A DNA stretch of 64,000 bases, taken from JAPPHA01 sp965220985. Its GTDB lineage: Bacteria > Pseudomonadota > Alphaproteobacteria > Rhodobacterales > Rhodobacteraceae. The stretch is from NCBI GenBank assembly GCA_965220985.1, contig OZ244854.1, positions 3,534,001-3,598,000 of the forward strand, read 5' to 3'. The notes beneath the pieces were generated by a model, which made no database searches, was not told the origin of the DNA, and saw only the letters and a program-made list of their open reading frames with translations. Below, piece after piece: positions 17,104 to 25,703 of this stretch. The position numbers and the translations under genes were made by a program. Numbering within the stretch: the first letter of the stretch is position 1; every line of letters begins with the position of its first letter.

Positions 17104-17589
17104 ATGATCAGCTTGCGCGATGCAAAGCCCGAAGACATCCCCGCCATCGTGAACTTGAATGAAGAGGTCGTCGCCGTCACCAGCCCAATGGATTCAGACC
17201 GTTTCGAAGAGCTCTGGACGCTGAGTTCCCATTGTGTCGTGGCCGAAAGGGACGGGGCTGTCATCGGCTTCGTGCTGGCGATGCAGAAGGGCGCGGCCTA
17301 TGAGAACGGCAACTACAACTGGTTCTCGGATCGCCTGAACAACTTCGTCTACGTCGACCGGATTGTTGTCTCAAAGGAGGGACGTGGTCTTGGGGTAGGG
17401 AGCAGGCTCTACCACCATGTGGCCGAAGCGGCCAAGGACGAAGGATGTCTGGTCATGTCGGCTGAGATGGACCTGGAGCCACCAAACGAGCAGTCGCTGA
17501 AATTCCATGAGAAGGATGGATTCGTCGAACTTGGCGCCCGTGAGTTGGAAAGCGGCAAAATCGTTTCCATGCAAATCAAGGGACTATGA
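17104..17589 (+). CDS. GNAT-family N-acetyltransferase
   Basis: A 161-residue acetyltransferase. The ATG at 17104 is selected because GGAG lies 6 bases upstream and the protein then starts with the usual first strand (MISLRDAKPEDIPAIV). The acetyl-CoA pyrophosphate loop is visible as EGRGLGVGSRLY near residue 100, preceded by the strand VYVDRIVV. The C-terminal part (NEQSLKFHEKDGFVELG) matches the last strands of small-molecule GNATs. The target is unknown. It is the last gene before the A/T-rich defence island. Confidence 0.85.
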   Translation: MISLRDAKPEDIPAIVNLNEEVVAVTSPMDSDRFEELWTLSSHCVVAERDGAVIGFVLAMQKGAAYENGNYNWFSDRLNNFVYVDRIVVSKEGRGLGVGSRLYHHVAEAAKDEGCLVMSAEMDLEPPNEQSLKFHEKDGFVELGARELESGKIVSMQIKGL

Positions 17590-17828
17590 CGCAAGGCTGT
17601 CGTTACTGCGGCTCCCGCCATCTGGCCCTGCGCTTTGTTGACACACCGGGCGGAGGTTAGGTTTATTGGTTTCGTTTTCCTTTTTTTTTATATTATTTTC
17701 AGTAAGATAGGGGCACTTTCGCAATCCATCCATGCATGTGCCCATGCCGCGACATATTATTCCGATAATCGATATTATGTTAAGAACAGTTTCATGTAGA
17801 GGCTTTTGGGGTTGGCCAAGCATACTGA

Positions 17829-19346
17829 TCAAACGCTGGGCAAATACGACCCACCTCGATCACCATCGAAGTCGTACTCATACATTTGGTGTGTTCCCAA
17901 TGCCTGCGCTTGTTGCCCGAGAAAAAAGACAAAGGCGTTTGGAGCAGAGACAAACAGATGCGTTTTAATGACTTCATTGCGTTGCCGAACCTCGCGTACA
18001 CATCCTGCCAACTGATCTGTAAGCAACGCAGCATGCTGTCCGCCGGCGATGTTTGATTGTTGAGGCCCGCTCGAAAAGTGGAAATGCATGATACGCCCAA
18101 CTGAGCCTAAGTTTGTTTTGATATACTCAAGTGCCGCTTCCTCGGTTGTTCTCGAAATGCTCACGGCCACTGCTAACTCGTTCCCAGGCCCAATAGCCTT
18201 CATCTCTACATCGAAGATACGGCCCCCAAAGTCCACTCCGTCGGAAGCATGCCATATCTCCTGCCCCCTTTGACCATTCTGAACCAGCTCGGTTCGAACT
18301 CCCGATTTCAAGTGCAGTGCTCGTCCAACTGTGAACGCAATTGAAGCGTTGGCGTCGATCGATAGTCGAAGAATCTGAGACTCTCCTGCCTTTTGCAGCA
18401 AGAACGCAGCAATTGGATCGGCAACATCGGTCATCCAATTGTGACATTCCAACAAATAGCGCCCCTCAAACCGATCCATCAGGCACAATACGTTGTCTGG
18501 ATCGAACTTGGATTGGTCGGTCGTGGGTCTTTGGAATACTCGGATGAGCACCGACTTCGTATACCCATCTGCGACAAAGGTCGGCGCAACAGTAAGCCCT
18601 TGTTGCGTCAGGAATCCAAGCAAGCCGTCTCGGTCCAGAGTCTGGATTCCGCGCTTGATAAACTCGCGAGCAAGAGCGTCGAACCGAAAATCCGAAGCGC
18701 CGGTCGACGTGAGCTCCAAATGAAGTCCCACAGACCGAGCTTTGGTTGCGACCTGATCGCGCATGACTTCCATGTTTGGCTGGCCGTCAAGTATCGCGAA
18801 GTCCTCGAGAAGGTCGTATAGTTCAGAATCTGAACTCAAACTCAGTTTTTCTTTCAGAACCGCTCGAACTGCACCCATTCTGCTTTTGGGCCCCTTTCCT
18901 ACTTTCAGGCGATCAAGCCTAAGTACTCCATCTTCGGAAGACACGAGTTCACCCAACGGATCTTCATCCTTGATACGAGCGGTAGTTGCGAAACTGTATC
19001 GAACCCCGACGTCCGCAGGCTCCTTTGCATCCTTTAGCCGTTGCAGAAGGGACACAGAACTAGCATTGATGAATTTGGGGTCGACGAGATCAGCATACCC
19101 AAAGCGTGCTTTCCTGGTTGTTTGCCACTTAATCTGAAAGTAGTGTCTGCGAAGCGGCAAGGTATGCGCCTGTCCCCGTGGTGGGTCGTATTCGACAACG
19201 ACATCATCAAACGTCCTTTTGTCGCTAAAGTCATAAGAAACTGCTGCGACACCGGATGATTTGTCGATCATATCAAGAGCGTGGATCCAGAAATGGCGAG
19301 CTTGATAATCATCACCGTTAATTCGCGCAGCGATTGGATTTGCCAC
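17829..19346 (-). CDS. cap4: CBASS effector Cap4: DUF4297-type nuclease fused to SAVED domain
   Basis: A 505-residue effector, last gene of the CBASS operon. The N-terminal part resembles the DUF4297 endonuclease of Cap4: GDDYQARHFWIHAL, then an acidic strand FDDVVVEYDPP and YFQIKWQ, together giving a D...QxK active site of the PD-(D/E)xK type. The C-terminal part, about residues 290-505, looks like a SAVED cyclic-oligonucleotide sensor, with AVAVSISRTTEEA, HFHFSSGP and the closing THLFVSAPNAFVFFLGQQ and YEYD elements. In known systems nucleotide binding drives assembly and indiscriminate double-stranded DNA cutting, aborting phage infection. The start is a GTG at 19346 with GAGG upstream, 9 bases after the cyclase stop. 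Confidence is high for SAVED, moderate for the nuclease subtype. Confidence 0.85.
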   Translation of the reverse strand: MANPIAARINGDDYQARHFWIHALDMIDKSSGVAAVSYDFSDKRTFDDVVVEYDPPRGQAHTLPLRRHYFQIKWQTTRKARFGYADLVDPKFINASSVSLLQRLKDAKEPADVGVRYSFATTARIKDEDPLGELVSSEDGVLRLDRLKVGKGPKSRMGAVRAVLKEKLSLSSDSELYDLLEDFAILDGQPNMEVMRDQVATKARSVGLHLELTSTGASDFRFDALAREFIKRGIQTLDRDGLLGFLTQQGLTVAPTFVADGYTKSVLIRVFQRPTTDQSKFDPDNVLCLMDRFEGRYLLECHNWMTDVADPIAAFLLQKAGESQILRLSIDANASIAFTVGRALHLKSGVRTELVQNGQRGQEIWHASDGVDFGGRIFDVEMKAIGPGNELAVAVSISRTTEEAALEYIKTNLGSVGRIMHFHFSSGPQQSNIAGGQHAALLTDQLAGCVREVRQRNEVIKTHLFVSAPNAFVFFLGQQAQALGTHQMYEYDFDGDRGGSYLPSV

Positions 19347-19355
19347 TTCTTTACC

Positions 19356-20255
19356 TCACGACAGTGGAAATTTCGGCCCAAAAAAAGCACGCCATGCCCT
19401 TAAGGCTTCCCCGTTCTTGCCTTGACGTGACAGATGGATTGCTATCGCTATGTCGCGATTTGCCTGATCCAAGATATCCTGAGCACGCAATACCATCGCT
19501 GGATTCATTCGATCGCTTACGGGAGATCCAAGCCCGGCTGGATCCGGCCAATCCTCATGAATTCTGTCACGCAAGGTCGCGAAAAACGCCTGGACCTCTC
19601 GGTCGTGCGAGCCGCCCCATCCGCCATGGAGACACTCCATCGCCATCACCTCGATCAAAAAGGAAGGCTTAATGGGTTTTTCTTGATGGCGGCTATTTTG
19701 GTTCCAGTACTTCACCATTCGTACCAGGCCCTTCCACTCATTTCCATAAGCTTGATGGGCTTCGACCGCTTTCTGGGCGTGGATTTCGGGATTTGTTCCC
19801 ATCCATTTGCCTGTAGCGATGTTGGGTATTTCATAATTGTCACCCTTTACAAATGCAGGCACGGCATCAACACTGACAACTCGGTAGTCCGTGTTGTCGT
19901 CGGCATCGACGATGACCCCAAAGTCGACCCCAACTGAGCGGCTTTGTTTTTTCACGGCATTGCTGCCGTACGCATCAGCCAGCGTGTCATGGAATGCGGT
20001 CAGTAACTTATCTGGATGTTTGGTCCGGTAGTGCTCTTCGTCTTCACCGAGAACGAAAAAGATATCAACATCCTTTAGTGGCTTGGTTTTGGTCCATCGG
20101 GCATAGCTTCCTGTCAAGAAGCTACGGTCAATCTGCATGGCCTCGTCTAGGTGTTCGCGGACTTCCTTTTGGCGCTTGGATGCATTTTTTCTCTCTTTTT
20201 CGTTTAGCTCCATTCGGCTTTTGAACTTTCTGAAGGCGTCTGGGAGTGAAATCAT
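19356..20255 (-). CDS. CBASS CD-NTase (cGAS/DncV-like nucleotidyltransferase)
   Basis: A 299-residue nucleotidyltransferase that would make the cyclic oligonucleotide signal. The start at 20255 is preferred over 20270 because GGAGG lies 8 bases upstream and it forms an ATGA overlap with the HORMA gene, as at the other operon junctions. The polymerase-beta signature is clear: GSYARWT at 49-55, then KDVDIF with Asp62 and Asp64, and a third acidic residue near 130 (SVDAVPAF). The helical C-terminal domain follows (GLVRMVKYWNQNSRH and KPSFLIEVMAMECL). I cannot decide the clade or the product from sequence; systems with Cap4 often use cyclic trinucleotides. Confidence 0.93.
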   Translation of the reverse strand: MISLPDAFRKFKSRMELNEKERKNASKRQKEVREHLDEAMQIDRSFLTGSYARWTKTKPLKDVDIFFVLGEDEEHYRTKHPDKLLTAFHDTLADAYGSNAVKKQSRSVGVDFGVIVDADDNTDYRVVSVDAVPAFVKGDNYEIPNIATGKWMGTNPEIHAQKAVEAHQAYGNEWKGLVRMVKYWNQNSRHQEKPIKPSFLIEVMAMECLHGGWGGSHDREVQAFFATLRDRIHEDWPDPAGLGSPVSDRMNPAMVLRAQDILDQANRDIAIAIHLSRQGKNGEALRAWRAFFGPKFPLS

Positions 20256-20755
20256 GAGGTCTGCCTCCAATAAGATGCAAACGCGCCCATTCCATTGTGC
20301 TCAATAGTAGACCCAAGGCTTTGCCGAACCATTCCGTCCGTAGAGCGGGCTGTCGTTGGGCCCCAACCCTCAACATCCGGTCTGCCATCTTTGTTATAAA
20401 GGAGCACCCGGTATGCGGCGTTTGCGGGTGCGAGCCCTGCCTTCTTGATTGCATATCTCAACTGGTCCGTGTCGGTGTAGAACGATCCGTCTCCATTAGA
20501 CCAATCATAAGTGACATCGATATCCCACCTGCGAACGAGCTTGTCCGTCTTGGGGTCATAAATCTCCAAGGTAATCCTCTCAAGATCACCAGTGCCTAAC
20601 CAGGTCTTCAGTGCCCGCATTTTGCTCTCAGCCGTATCCACAAGATTTGCTGGGTTCATTCCGCTCAACCTGATGATATCCTTCAGGCTTTTCAGAATAT
20701 TGTCAGCTACGTATGTAACGGACTGAGTGCGGGAGTACGTGATGGTCGATGTCAT
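20252..20755 (-). CDS. cap7: CBASS HORMA-domain protein Cap7
   Basis: A 167-residue protein with the pattern of the first bacterial HORMA family (bacHORMA_1): an N-terminal SRTQSVTYVADNILKSLKD helix, the strand RITLEIYDPKTDKLV and the C-terminal safety-belt-like region (YRVLLYNKDGRPDVEGWG, then a Ser/Gly-rich tail). In type III CBASS such a protein detects a phage-derived or partner peptide, closes around it and activates the CD-NTase. It overlaps both neighbours by 4 bases (ATGA), so synthesis of sensor and cyclase is coupled. Confidence 0.85.
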   Translation of the reverse strand: MTSTITYSRTQSVTYVADNILKSLKDIIRLSGMNPANLVDTAESKMRALKTWLGTGDLERITLEIYDPKTDKLVRRWDIDVTYDWSNGDGSFYTDTDQLRYAIKKAGLAPANAAYRVLLYNKDGRPDVEGWGPTTARSTDGMVRQSLGSTIEHNGMGAFASYWRQTS

Positions 20756-21222
20756 GAATTCAACAGCCCGCCGAGATCAACTTCAAGTGCGGTACATTGC
20801 GGGTTGTTCGCGTTCTTGTGCTTCTTGAATTCGGATTTGTCACGAGCCGTGACACGCTTGCCTTTTTGTTTCAGGGCAGATTGAACCCAATCGAGGTCGT
20901 CCGACTCGCACGGCAATGATATCGCCCAATCCCCCGTTAGCGGGTCAAATCCGAGTACATCTTCATTAGCATCAGACCCATCGATCGCATCGTCATCATA
21001 AAGGCAGTAGATCAGTGTCTGTGACCCATCACAACTGACGATAATGGGAGATTTTTCGCAGGCTTTGTCCGCAATTATGCTACCCGCAATTCCAGCAATG
21101 CTACCCATTTCCTGTTGCGCATCGACATTAGTCTGACAGAGAAGGTCTCGTATGGCAGCCCATGTTGCCAAGGCGTCGCGATACGGAGTGCTTCGAAGTA
21201 TTCTGTGGGTCAGAATTGGCAT
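20752..21222 (-). CDS. cap8: CBASS second HORMA-like protein Cap8
   Basis: A 156-residue protein matching my recollection of the second bacterial HORMA family (bacHORMA_2): HRILRSTPYRDALATWAAIR at the N-terminus and LGFDPLTGDWAISLPCESDD in the middle, with a basic tail (KQKGKRVTARDKSEFKKHK). In two-HORMA type III systems one protein senses peptides and the other helps form or supplies the closure complex. The ATG at 21222 is preferred because GAGGGA lies 5-6 bases upstream; a GTG at 21225 gives one more residue. It overlaps the Trip13 stop and ends in an ATGA overlap with cap7. Confidence 0.78.
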   Translation of the reverse strand: MPILTHRILRSTPYRDALATWAAIRDLLCQTNVDAQQEMGSIAGIAGSIIADKACEKSPIIVSCDGSQTLIYCLYDDDAIDGSDANEDVLGFDPLTGDWAISLPCESDDLDWVQSALKQKGKRVTARDKSEFKKHKNANNPQCTALEVDLGGLLNS

Positions 21223-22127
21223 CACGTCCCTCGATTGTCATTTTTGTTCTTTTGGGCCATTCTCGCGGCGACTGCCAATTGGGCCAATGTTACGGAACCG
21301 GGGTTCAGTGCAACCTGAGTGTTCAAGGCGAACGCATTTGCCACGGTTTTTCGAATTGTCCTGCCGTCGAGACCGACAAATTCGCTGGCACAACTGTCGA
21401 AACCATGGTCTCCAGTCAGCTCTTCGATCTCGGGATATGTTCTGCCAAGACCAATCAGACATTCCTCCAAAATTGATTTGCAGGCATCTCTGCCAGGAGG
21501 TGGCACTTCAAGTACCAGATCGCAACGTGAAACGAAGGCATCGTCTACCGCTTCCGGGAAATTGCTTGTCGCTACAAACAACAAGTTTTTGTGGGATTCT
21601 GCCAATAGGTCAAGCTGAACGAGAACTGCGTCTGTGGCTCGATGTATGTCGACAGGGTTTGCATCTAGGCTGAGCCTTGACCGATCCACCGCAAGCGTTT
21701 CCACCTCATCCAACAGCACGATCGTCGGAGTTGAATTGGCAATTTCCGTGAGGGTCTGCGAAAAAAGGTCAGAGACGGCCCGTTGCGTTTTCCCCATAGC
21801 AGAACTTGTCAATCCATGCGCCTCGACCTCCACCAGTCGAAAGCCCCCTCCTTTGATTGCTTGTGCGGCACGATTTGCCACACCCCGTGCAAGCGAGGTC
21901 TTGCCTGTTCCAGGTCGACCAACCAATAACAGCACTCCGTGAAGCGGTAACACGGCCCGGCTCACCTTGGGTCGCATTGTGAAATTGAGAACTGCCTGAG
22001 AGAGCAAGTGTTCCTTAATTTTGGCTTCGACAACAATCGAATCCCACAGTTCTGACAAACTGTTGTCCGGCAGGGCCGTGATTTTCTGAATGCCTTTTGG
22101 CAAGCGGCCCACAGATGGTGCGTCCAT
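21222..22127 (-). CDS. cap6: CBASS Trip13-like AAA+ ATPase Cap6
   Basis: A 301-residue AAA+ ATPase and first gene of the operon. It has Walker A GRPGTGKTS near residues 69-77, Walker B IVLLDEVE, and sensor/arginine-finger segments (FVATSNFPEAVDDAFVSRCD) as in Pch2/TRIP13 remodellers. In type III CBASS it pulls closed HORMA proteins apart and switches signalling off until infection. Its presence beside two HORMA genes and a CD-NTase defines the operon as type III. The whole operon is more A/T-rich than the flanking genes, consistent with acquisition by transfer. Confidence 0.9.
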   Translation of the reverse strand: MDAPSVGRLPKGIQKITALPDNSLSELWDSIVVEAKIKEHLLSQAVLNFTMRPKVSRAVLPLHGVLLLVGRPGTGKTSLARGVANRAAQAIKGGGFRLVEVEAHGLTSSAMGKTQRAVSDLFSQTLTEIANSTPTIVLLDEVETLAVDRSRLSLDANPVDIHRATDAVLVQLDLLAESHKNLLFVATSNFPEAVDDAFVSRCDLVLEVPPPGRDACKSILEECLIGLGRTYPEIEELTGDHGFDSCASEFVGLDGRTIRKTVANAFALNTQVALNPGSVTLAQLAVAARMAQKNKNDNRGT

Positions 22128-22276
22128 GATTGCACCCTAATCTTTCGTTTTTGGTGGAATCGCTTCCAGTGGTTCGGCGATTTTCAAATTTCAAGAATTC
22201 GACCGTTCATGCCATTTGGGGACAAGATGCCGTATTTGCAAGTCCAAAATACTACAAAATGTGCCCTGCCCACTAG

Positions 22277-22303
22277 GTCAAGCCATCAGCCTTGTTGCTT
22301 GAC
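22277..22303. repeat. Short inverted repeat upstream of the CBASS operon
   Basis: GTCAAGC at 22277-22283 is mirrored by GCTTGAC at 22297-22303 around a 13-base spacer, roughly 150 bases upstream of cap6. It could be an operator or a chance hairpin. No clear promoter is visible between it and the cap6 start. Confidence 0.35.
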
Positions 22304-22351
22304 GGGCGAAGACCCTTCACCAAGTGTAGCAGACCCCGCACCACCGTCGCG

Positions 22352-22644
22352 GGCTACGTGTCCTCGCCATCGTCGCAATCTACACCGCTTGACTGACGTC
22401 CAACGAATTTCAGATGGGCGTTCACGAATTCAGGCACCTAGGAAATCGCGAGATACGTCATCGGAACATCGCCAGTGTTGATGATCTGATGAGCTGTGTC
22501 CAAACCACCCTGAGGCGGTCCGCAAATGTCGCCGGAACCGACAGAGTCTTCGGAGTTGCCAATTCGGTACGTACCGTGCCCTTTGACAATGGCAAACATT
22601 TCATCATTCCCGAGGAAACTGTGATACGGAGACGAGCGGCGCAC
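22352..22644 (-). pseudogene. Decayed copy of the cupin gene
   Basis: This segment aligns with the cupin gene at 25873-26376 at both DNA and protein level. The minus-strand frame contains FLGNDEMFAIVKGHGTYRIG and TAHQIINTGDVPMTYLAIS, versus HLGNDEMFVILEGQGTYRIG and the same final stretch in the intact gene. The copy lacks the N-terminal part, which is replaced at about 22645 by aroQ sequence, and has lost 66 bases between two copies of GGAAATCGCGA present at 25960 and 26026 in the intact gene. It cannot encode a working protein. Confidence 0.88.
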
Positions 22645-22955
22645 GCATCGAGTTCCGTTAATTGATCCACGAAGGGACACTTATCGACCGGATACACGAG
22701 GCAATGGGAAAGCATGACGAAATCGTGCTCGATGCCGGCAGCTACACCCACACGGCAATTGCTCACGTGGATGTGCGATCAGCGAAACTGGAATTCCGAC
22801 GATCGAGGCCTACCTGACGGATGAGTAGGCGTGCGAAGAGTTTAGACATAGATCGTTCTTCGCGAGCGTCGCGCTCCGCTTGGTTTCCGGTAAGGGCCCA
22901 AAGTTACGCGATAACCATTGACGATCTTGACGCCATCCGGAGTGAAAATGCCTGA
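22645..22955 (+). pseudogene. Decayed copy of the 3-dehydroquinate dehydratase gene
   Basis: This matches the 3' two-thirds of aroQ at 26724-27182: CCACGAAGGGACAC, GATCCACGAGGCAATGGG-like, and GGCAGCTACACCCACAC blocks appear in order, and the end aligns with the last codons of aroQ near 22955. It carries in-frame stops (for example in GGATGAGTAGG) and lacks the first third of the gene, which is joined directly to the cupin remnant. Together the two remnants are a collapsed second copy of the cupin-aroQ locus. Confidence 0.88.
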
Positions 22956-23303
22956 CTTGAGCAACCTTTCGATCACTTTACAGCACAATGGCCATCTCAC
23001 CCGCTGCAAAGAAAATTCTGCGAAACCTACGAGATTTCAAAGCAGAGAAATCCGTGCAGCGAACCAGTGTTGGCACGACGTCCCACCGCAATCGTCAAAG
23101 GACGCATTCGAAGCAACCAACGACTAGATTGTCGCTCTAAATTTTGCCGAGATTGAGAGAAGAATTCGAAAGAAATACTTGGGCAGGCCGCGAGGGATTG
23201 GACTGACCAACGACGGGCATGTCTTCTAAAGGGCGGCATTAGGCGGCCGATTTCGTTGTCACAGTCAGAGTTCGGATACAACAAAAGGCCATTTGGACGT
23301 TGA
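22956..23303. other. Gene-free stretch in the defence island
   Basis: About 350 bases with no recognisable gene. Short open frames occur on both strands but none shows family motifs or a convincing ribosome-binding site. It probably consists of eroded mobile or duplicated DNA. Confidence 0.45.
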
Positions 23304-23790
23304 TCAGTTGGCAACCCAGTCCACAATGTCATGATCTTTGCTGTTGCTTTCCGGAAGCAACCGGCTTTTGGCACAGAAAACGACGACTTTCCTGGTTTCT
23401 GACCGCGCAGATGGGGCGATCAGGCCGTCGAAATCGAGAAAGTGAGCAACTTCCTCGATCTCGTGTGTGCTTGGATACTCGTCGTTCCTTTGGTCGTGAG
23501 GCAGTCTTCGATAGGTCTCTGTACTCAATCCCTCCGAGCCAGGCGCGCCTAAATCGACGAAACGCAGCGCACGTTCGCGTGCCAGTCCAAGCTCAATTGT
23601 GCAATAATTGACTTTGCTTGGCATCACGGGTTGAACACGCATCAAGTGGAACCGAATTTCTTCTAGCGGCCGCCAGAAGCACTGCATAGACGAGGGCCAC
23701 GTCCGTACCGAAACGGTCGCCATACATTATCGTTGAAACGGACCGGTTCAATGGCCTCAAGTGCTTAGATCAGCCTGTTGTCGCCGCGCG
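23304..23790 (-). pseudogene. RES-domain toxin, frameshifted
   Basis: RES toxins degrade NAD+ and are neutralised by an Xre-type antitoxin encoded upstream. The open frame from 23723 to 23304 gives LEEIRFHLMR (the Glu of RES), then HEIEEVAHFLDFDG and GLIAPSARSE (the Ser). The N-terminal arginine region is found only in a different frame just upstream (YGDRFGTDVALVYA, about 23700-23665) and the sequence nearer the antitoxin has a stop. The toxin is therefore split by a frameshift and probably dead. It follows the antitoxin gene by a short gap, the usual order for this system. Confidence 0.65.
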
Positions 23791-23809
23791 TCTCCACCAG
23801 TTGACTACC

Positions 23810-24148
23810 TCAAACGTAGACGTCGTTGTCTAAGCGATCGATTACTGCGAGCACTTCGAGGCTTCGATCGCTGTGAATCAGATCCATGGCCCGCTCCCCG
23901 CCGAGTTGGGGGTGACGTGCGTAGAGCCAGGCGCGCACTTCTCCAGGTGTGTAGTGCTCACTCAACCGACCAACGATGTAATGCAGGTGAGACAGGAACA
24001 ACTCATTCTTTGGTTGAGGTTTGATCTCGCCGGCTTTCCAACGCGACACAGTTGCCGTCGAGACGTCGGTTATGTTGGCAATATCGGTCTCTTTCAGGCC
24101 TCCGACTTCAGCGAGTTCGCCGATGTATCTTGTGACAGGTGATTGCAT
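23810..24148 (-). CDS. Xre/MbcA/ParS-type antitoxin of a RES-Xre pair
   Basis: A 112-residue antitoxin. The ATG at 24148 is supported by GGAGG 7 bases upstream, while the longer frame to 24220 has none. The N-terminal half is a helix-turn-helix (DIANITDVSTATVSRWKAGE) and the C-terminal half has the toxin-binding domain signature (YTPGEVRAWLYARHPQLGG and RSLEVLAVIDRL). In intact pairs it represses its own operon and binds the RES toxin. Here the toxin partner just downstream is frameshifted, so the antitoxin may be an orphan. Confidence 0.82.
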   Translation of the reverse strand: MQSPVTRYIGELAEVGGLKETDIANITDVSTATVSRWKAGEIKPQPKNELFLSHLHYIVGRLSEHYTPGEVRAWLYARHPQLGGERAMDLIHSDRSLEVLAVIDRLDNDVYV

Positions 24149-24230
24149 TTCTTGCCTCCGTTCGTCACATTGCGACGCTTGCGGAGCGTCAAAGTCGCAT
24201 ATTCCACAATGGTTTCGCAAATAATTGCAC

Positions 24231-24420
24231 TAAAGCCGAAATAAAATTCAATATCGAGCAGGTCAGTTCTCTTGGTTGGGCGCGGCAGCGCCCGTTCAAC
24301 ATCGTCGGCACTCCGGCGCGAAACGACTTCCATCGGGTGTCGGCAATACTTGAATTGTCGCCCGGTAAGCACTGCGATTTCGGCAAATTCGCCGATGTAC
24401 GTCATGACAGCAGATTGCAC
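24231..24420 (-). pseudogene. Remnant of a second antitoxin gene
   Basis: The minus-strand frame starting with GTG at 24420 reads MQSAVMTYIGEFAEIAVL when the initiator is taken as Met, which mirrors MQSPVTRYIGELAEVGGL of the neighbouring antitoxin. Similarity then shifts frame (VSRRSADD versus VSRWKAGE) and fades near 24231. This is a tandem duplicate of the antitoxin 5' half that has decayed. Confidence 0.65.
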
Positions 24421-24435
24421 TTTTTCCGACCGGGC

Positions 24436-25665
24436 TCATCGCGATGCCCAAAGACTGCAAATCGGTGTGGCAGCCAGCCGATCCCCGAACGGAACAATAT
24501 CGGCACTGTCGTAGAGCACAACACCGAACGCGAAACGATCACCACACGCCTTTGATAACGCGCGCAATCCGCCAAAATCGGCTGACCTGACCGTTGCGGC
24601 AGCCTTGACTTCGATGCCAACAATCATGCCGTCATCACGCTCGAGGACTATGTCCACTTCATGCAATTGCCGATCGCGAAAATGATAGGGTTCCACATGC
24701 CTCTCGGAGGCTGCCACAAGTTTGAGAATCTCCGCGAATACAAAGCTCTCCAACAATGCGCCGAACAGCCCCCGGTCAGCCTTGACTTTGTCAAAAGTCA
24801 GTCTGCGTGCCGTTGCAAGCAGGCACGTATCGACGAAATGCAGCTTTGCAGTTTTCACAATTCGTTTGACAGCGTTCGTGTACCAAGGTCGAAGCGTCGA
24901 GACCAGAAACACCTGTTCGAGCAATCCCAGGTAGCGTTGTCCGGTCTTGTTGCTGACATTGATGCTTGATCCGAATTTCGAGTGGTTGACCAACTGGCCG
25001 GAATGTTCTGCCAGAAACCTCACGAATCTCGGCAGTTCCGTGAGTTTTTCGATGTCGGAAATGTCCCGAAGGTCGCGTGTAAGAACCGATGTCAGATAAG
25101 CCCGAGCCCAATCCTGCTGACGGCGTTCACTCTCGCGCGCGATGACCTCGGGAAAACCGCCAAGCAGAACAAGTCGGACAAGGTCGTCACCCAAGGTGGC
25201 ATCAGTTGCAGGATTCAGTCTTCCCTCGAACACCTGGTCAAGAAAACTCGGTGTCACGCCATCGATTTCCGACCGCGAGAGAGGGAGCATCCGAATGGTC
25301 TCCACCCTGCCCGCCAAACTGTCAGCGACACGAGGAAGTGTCAGGACATTGGCCGAACCGGTCAGCAGAAAACGGCCGGGTCGGTAGTCCTCGTCCACAG
25401 TTCTCTTTATCGCGAGAATGAGTTCAGGAGCGCGTTGGACTTCGTCAATCGTTGCATTTTGACCAAGAACACGGACAAAACCTATCGGGTCCGCTCGTGC
25501 CGCCTCGAGAACAGTTTGATCGTCGAGCGTGATGTAGGTTCGGTCCTGAACCTCCATGTTCCTGACAAGGGTGGTCTTGCCAACCCGACGCGGTCCGACG
25601 ATCAAAACGACCGGTGTGTCCTTCAGAGCCTCATTTGCTCTGTCCTCTGCAAGTCGTTTGTACAT
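24436..25665 (-). CDS. AAA ATPase with C-terminal DUF4143 domain
   Basis: A 409-residue protein of the AAA_14-DUF4143 family, common in accessory regions and of unsettled function. Walker A GPRRVGKTTL begins near residue 24 and Walker B ATIDEVQ near 72; sensor segment FLLTGSANVL follows. The C-terminal domain contains HEVDIVLE and IVGIEVKAAATV, giving a D...ExK arrangement like PD-(D/E)xK nucleases. It is intact, unlike its neighbours, and five phased 22-bp repeats lie directly upstream of its start. Position between a toxin-antitoxin remnant and the duplicated cupin locus suggests a mobile or defence-related role, but that is inference. Confidence 0.85.
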   Translation of the reverse strand: MYKRLAEDRANEALKDTPVVLIVGPRRVGKTTLVRNMEVQDRTYITLDDQTVLEAARADPIGFVRVLGQNATIDEVQRAPELILAIKRTVDEDYRPGRFLLTGSANVLTLPRVADSLAGRVETIRMLPLSRSEIDGVTPSFLDQVFEGRLNPATDATLGDDLVRLVLLGGFPEVIARESERRQQDWARAYLTSVLTRDLRDISDIEKLTELPRFVRFLAEHSGQLVNHSKFGSSINVSNKTGQRYLGLLEQVFLVSTLRPWYTNAVKRIVKTAKLHFVDTCLLATARRLTFDKVKADRGLFGALLESFVFAEILKLVAASERHVEPYHFRDRQLHEVDIVLERDDGMIVGIEVKAAATVRSADFGGLRALSKACGDRFAFGVVLYDSADIVPFGDRLAATPICSLWASR

Positions 25666-25703
25666 GCATCCTCCCCGGCCATGGAAACCGAAACCGCCTT
25701 ACA

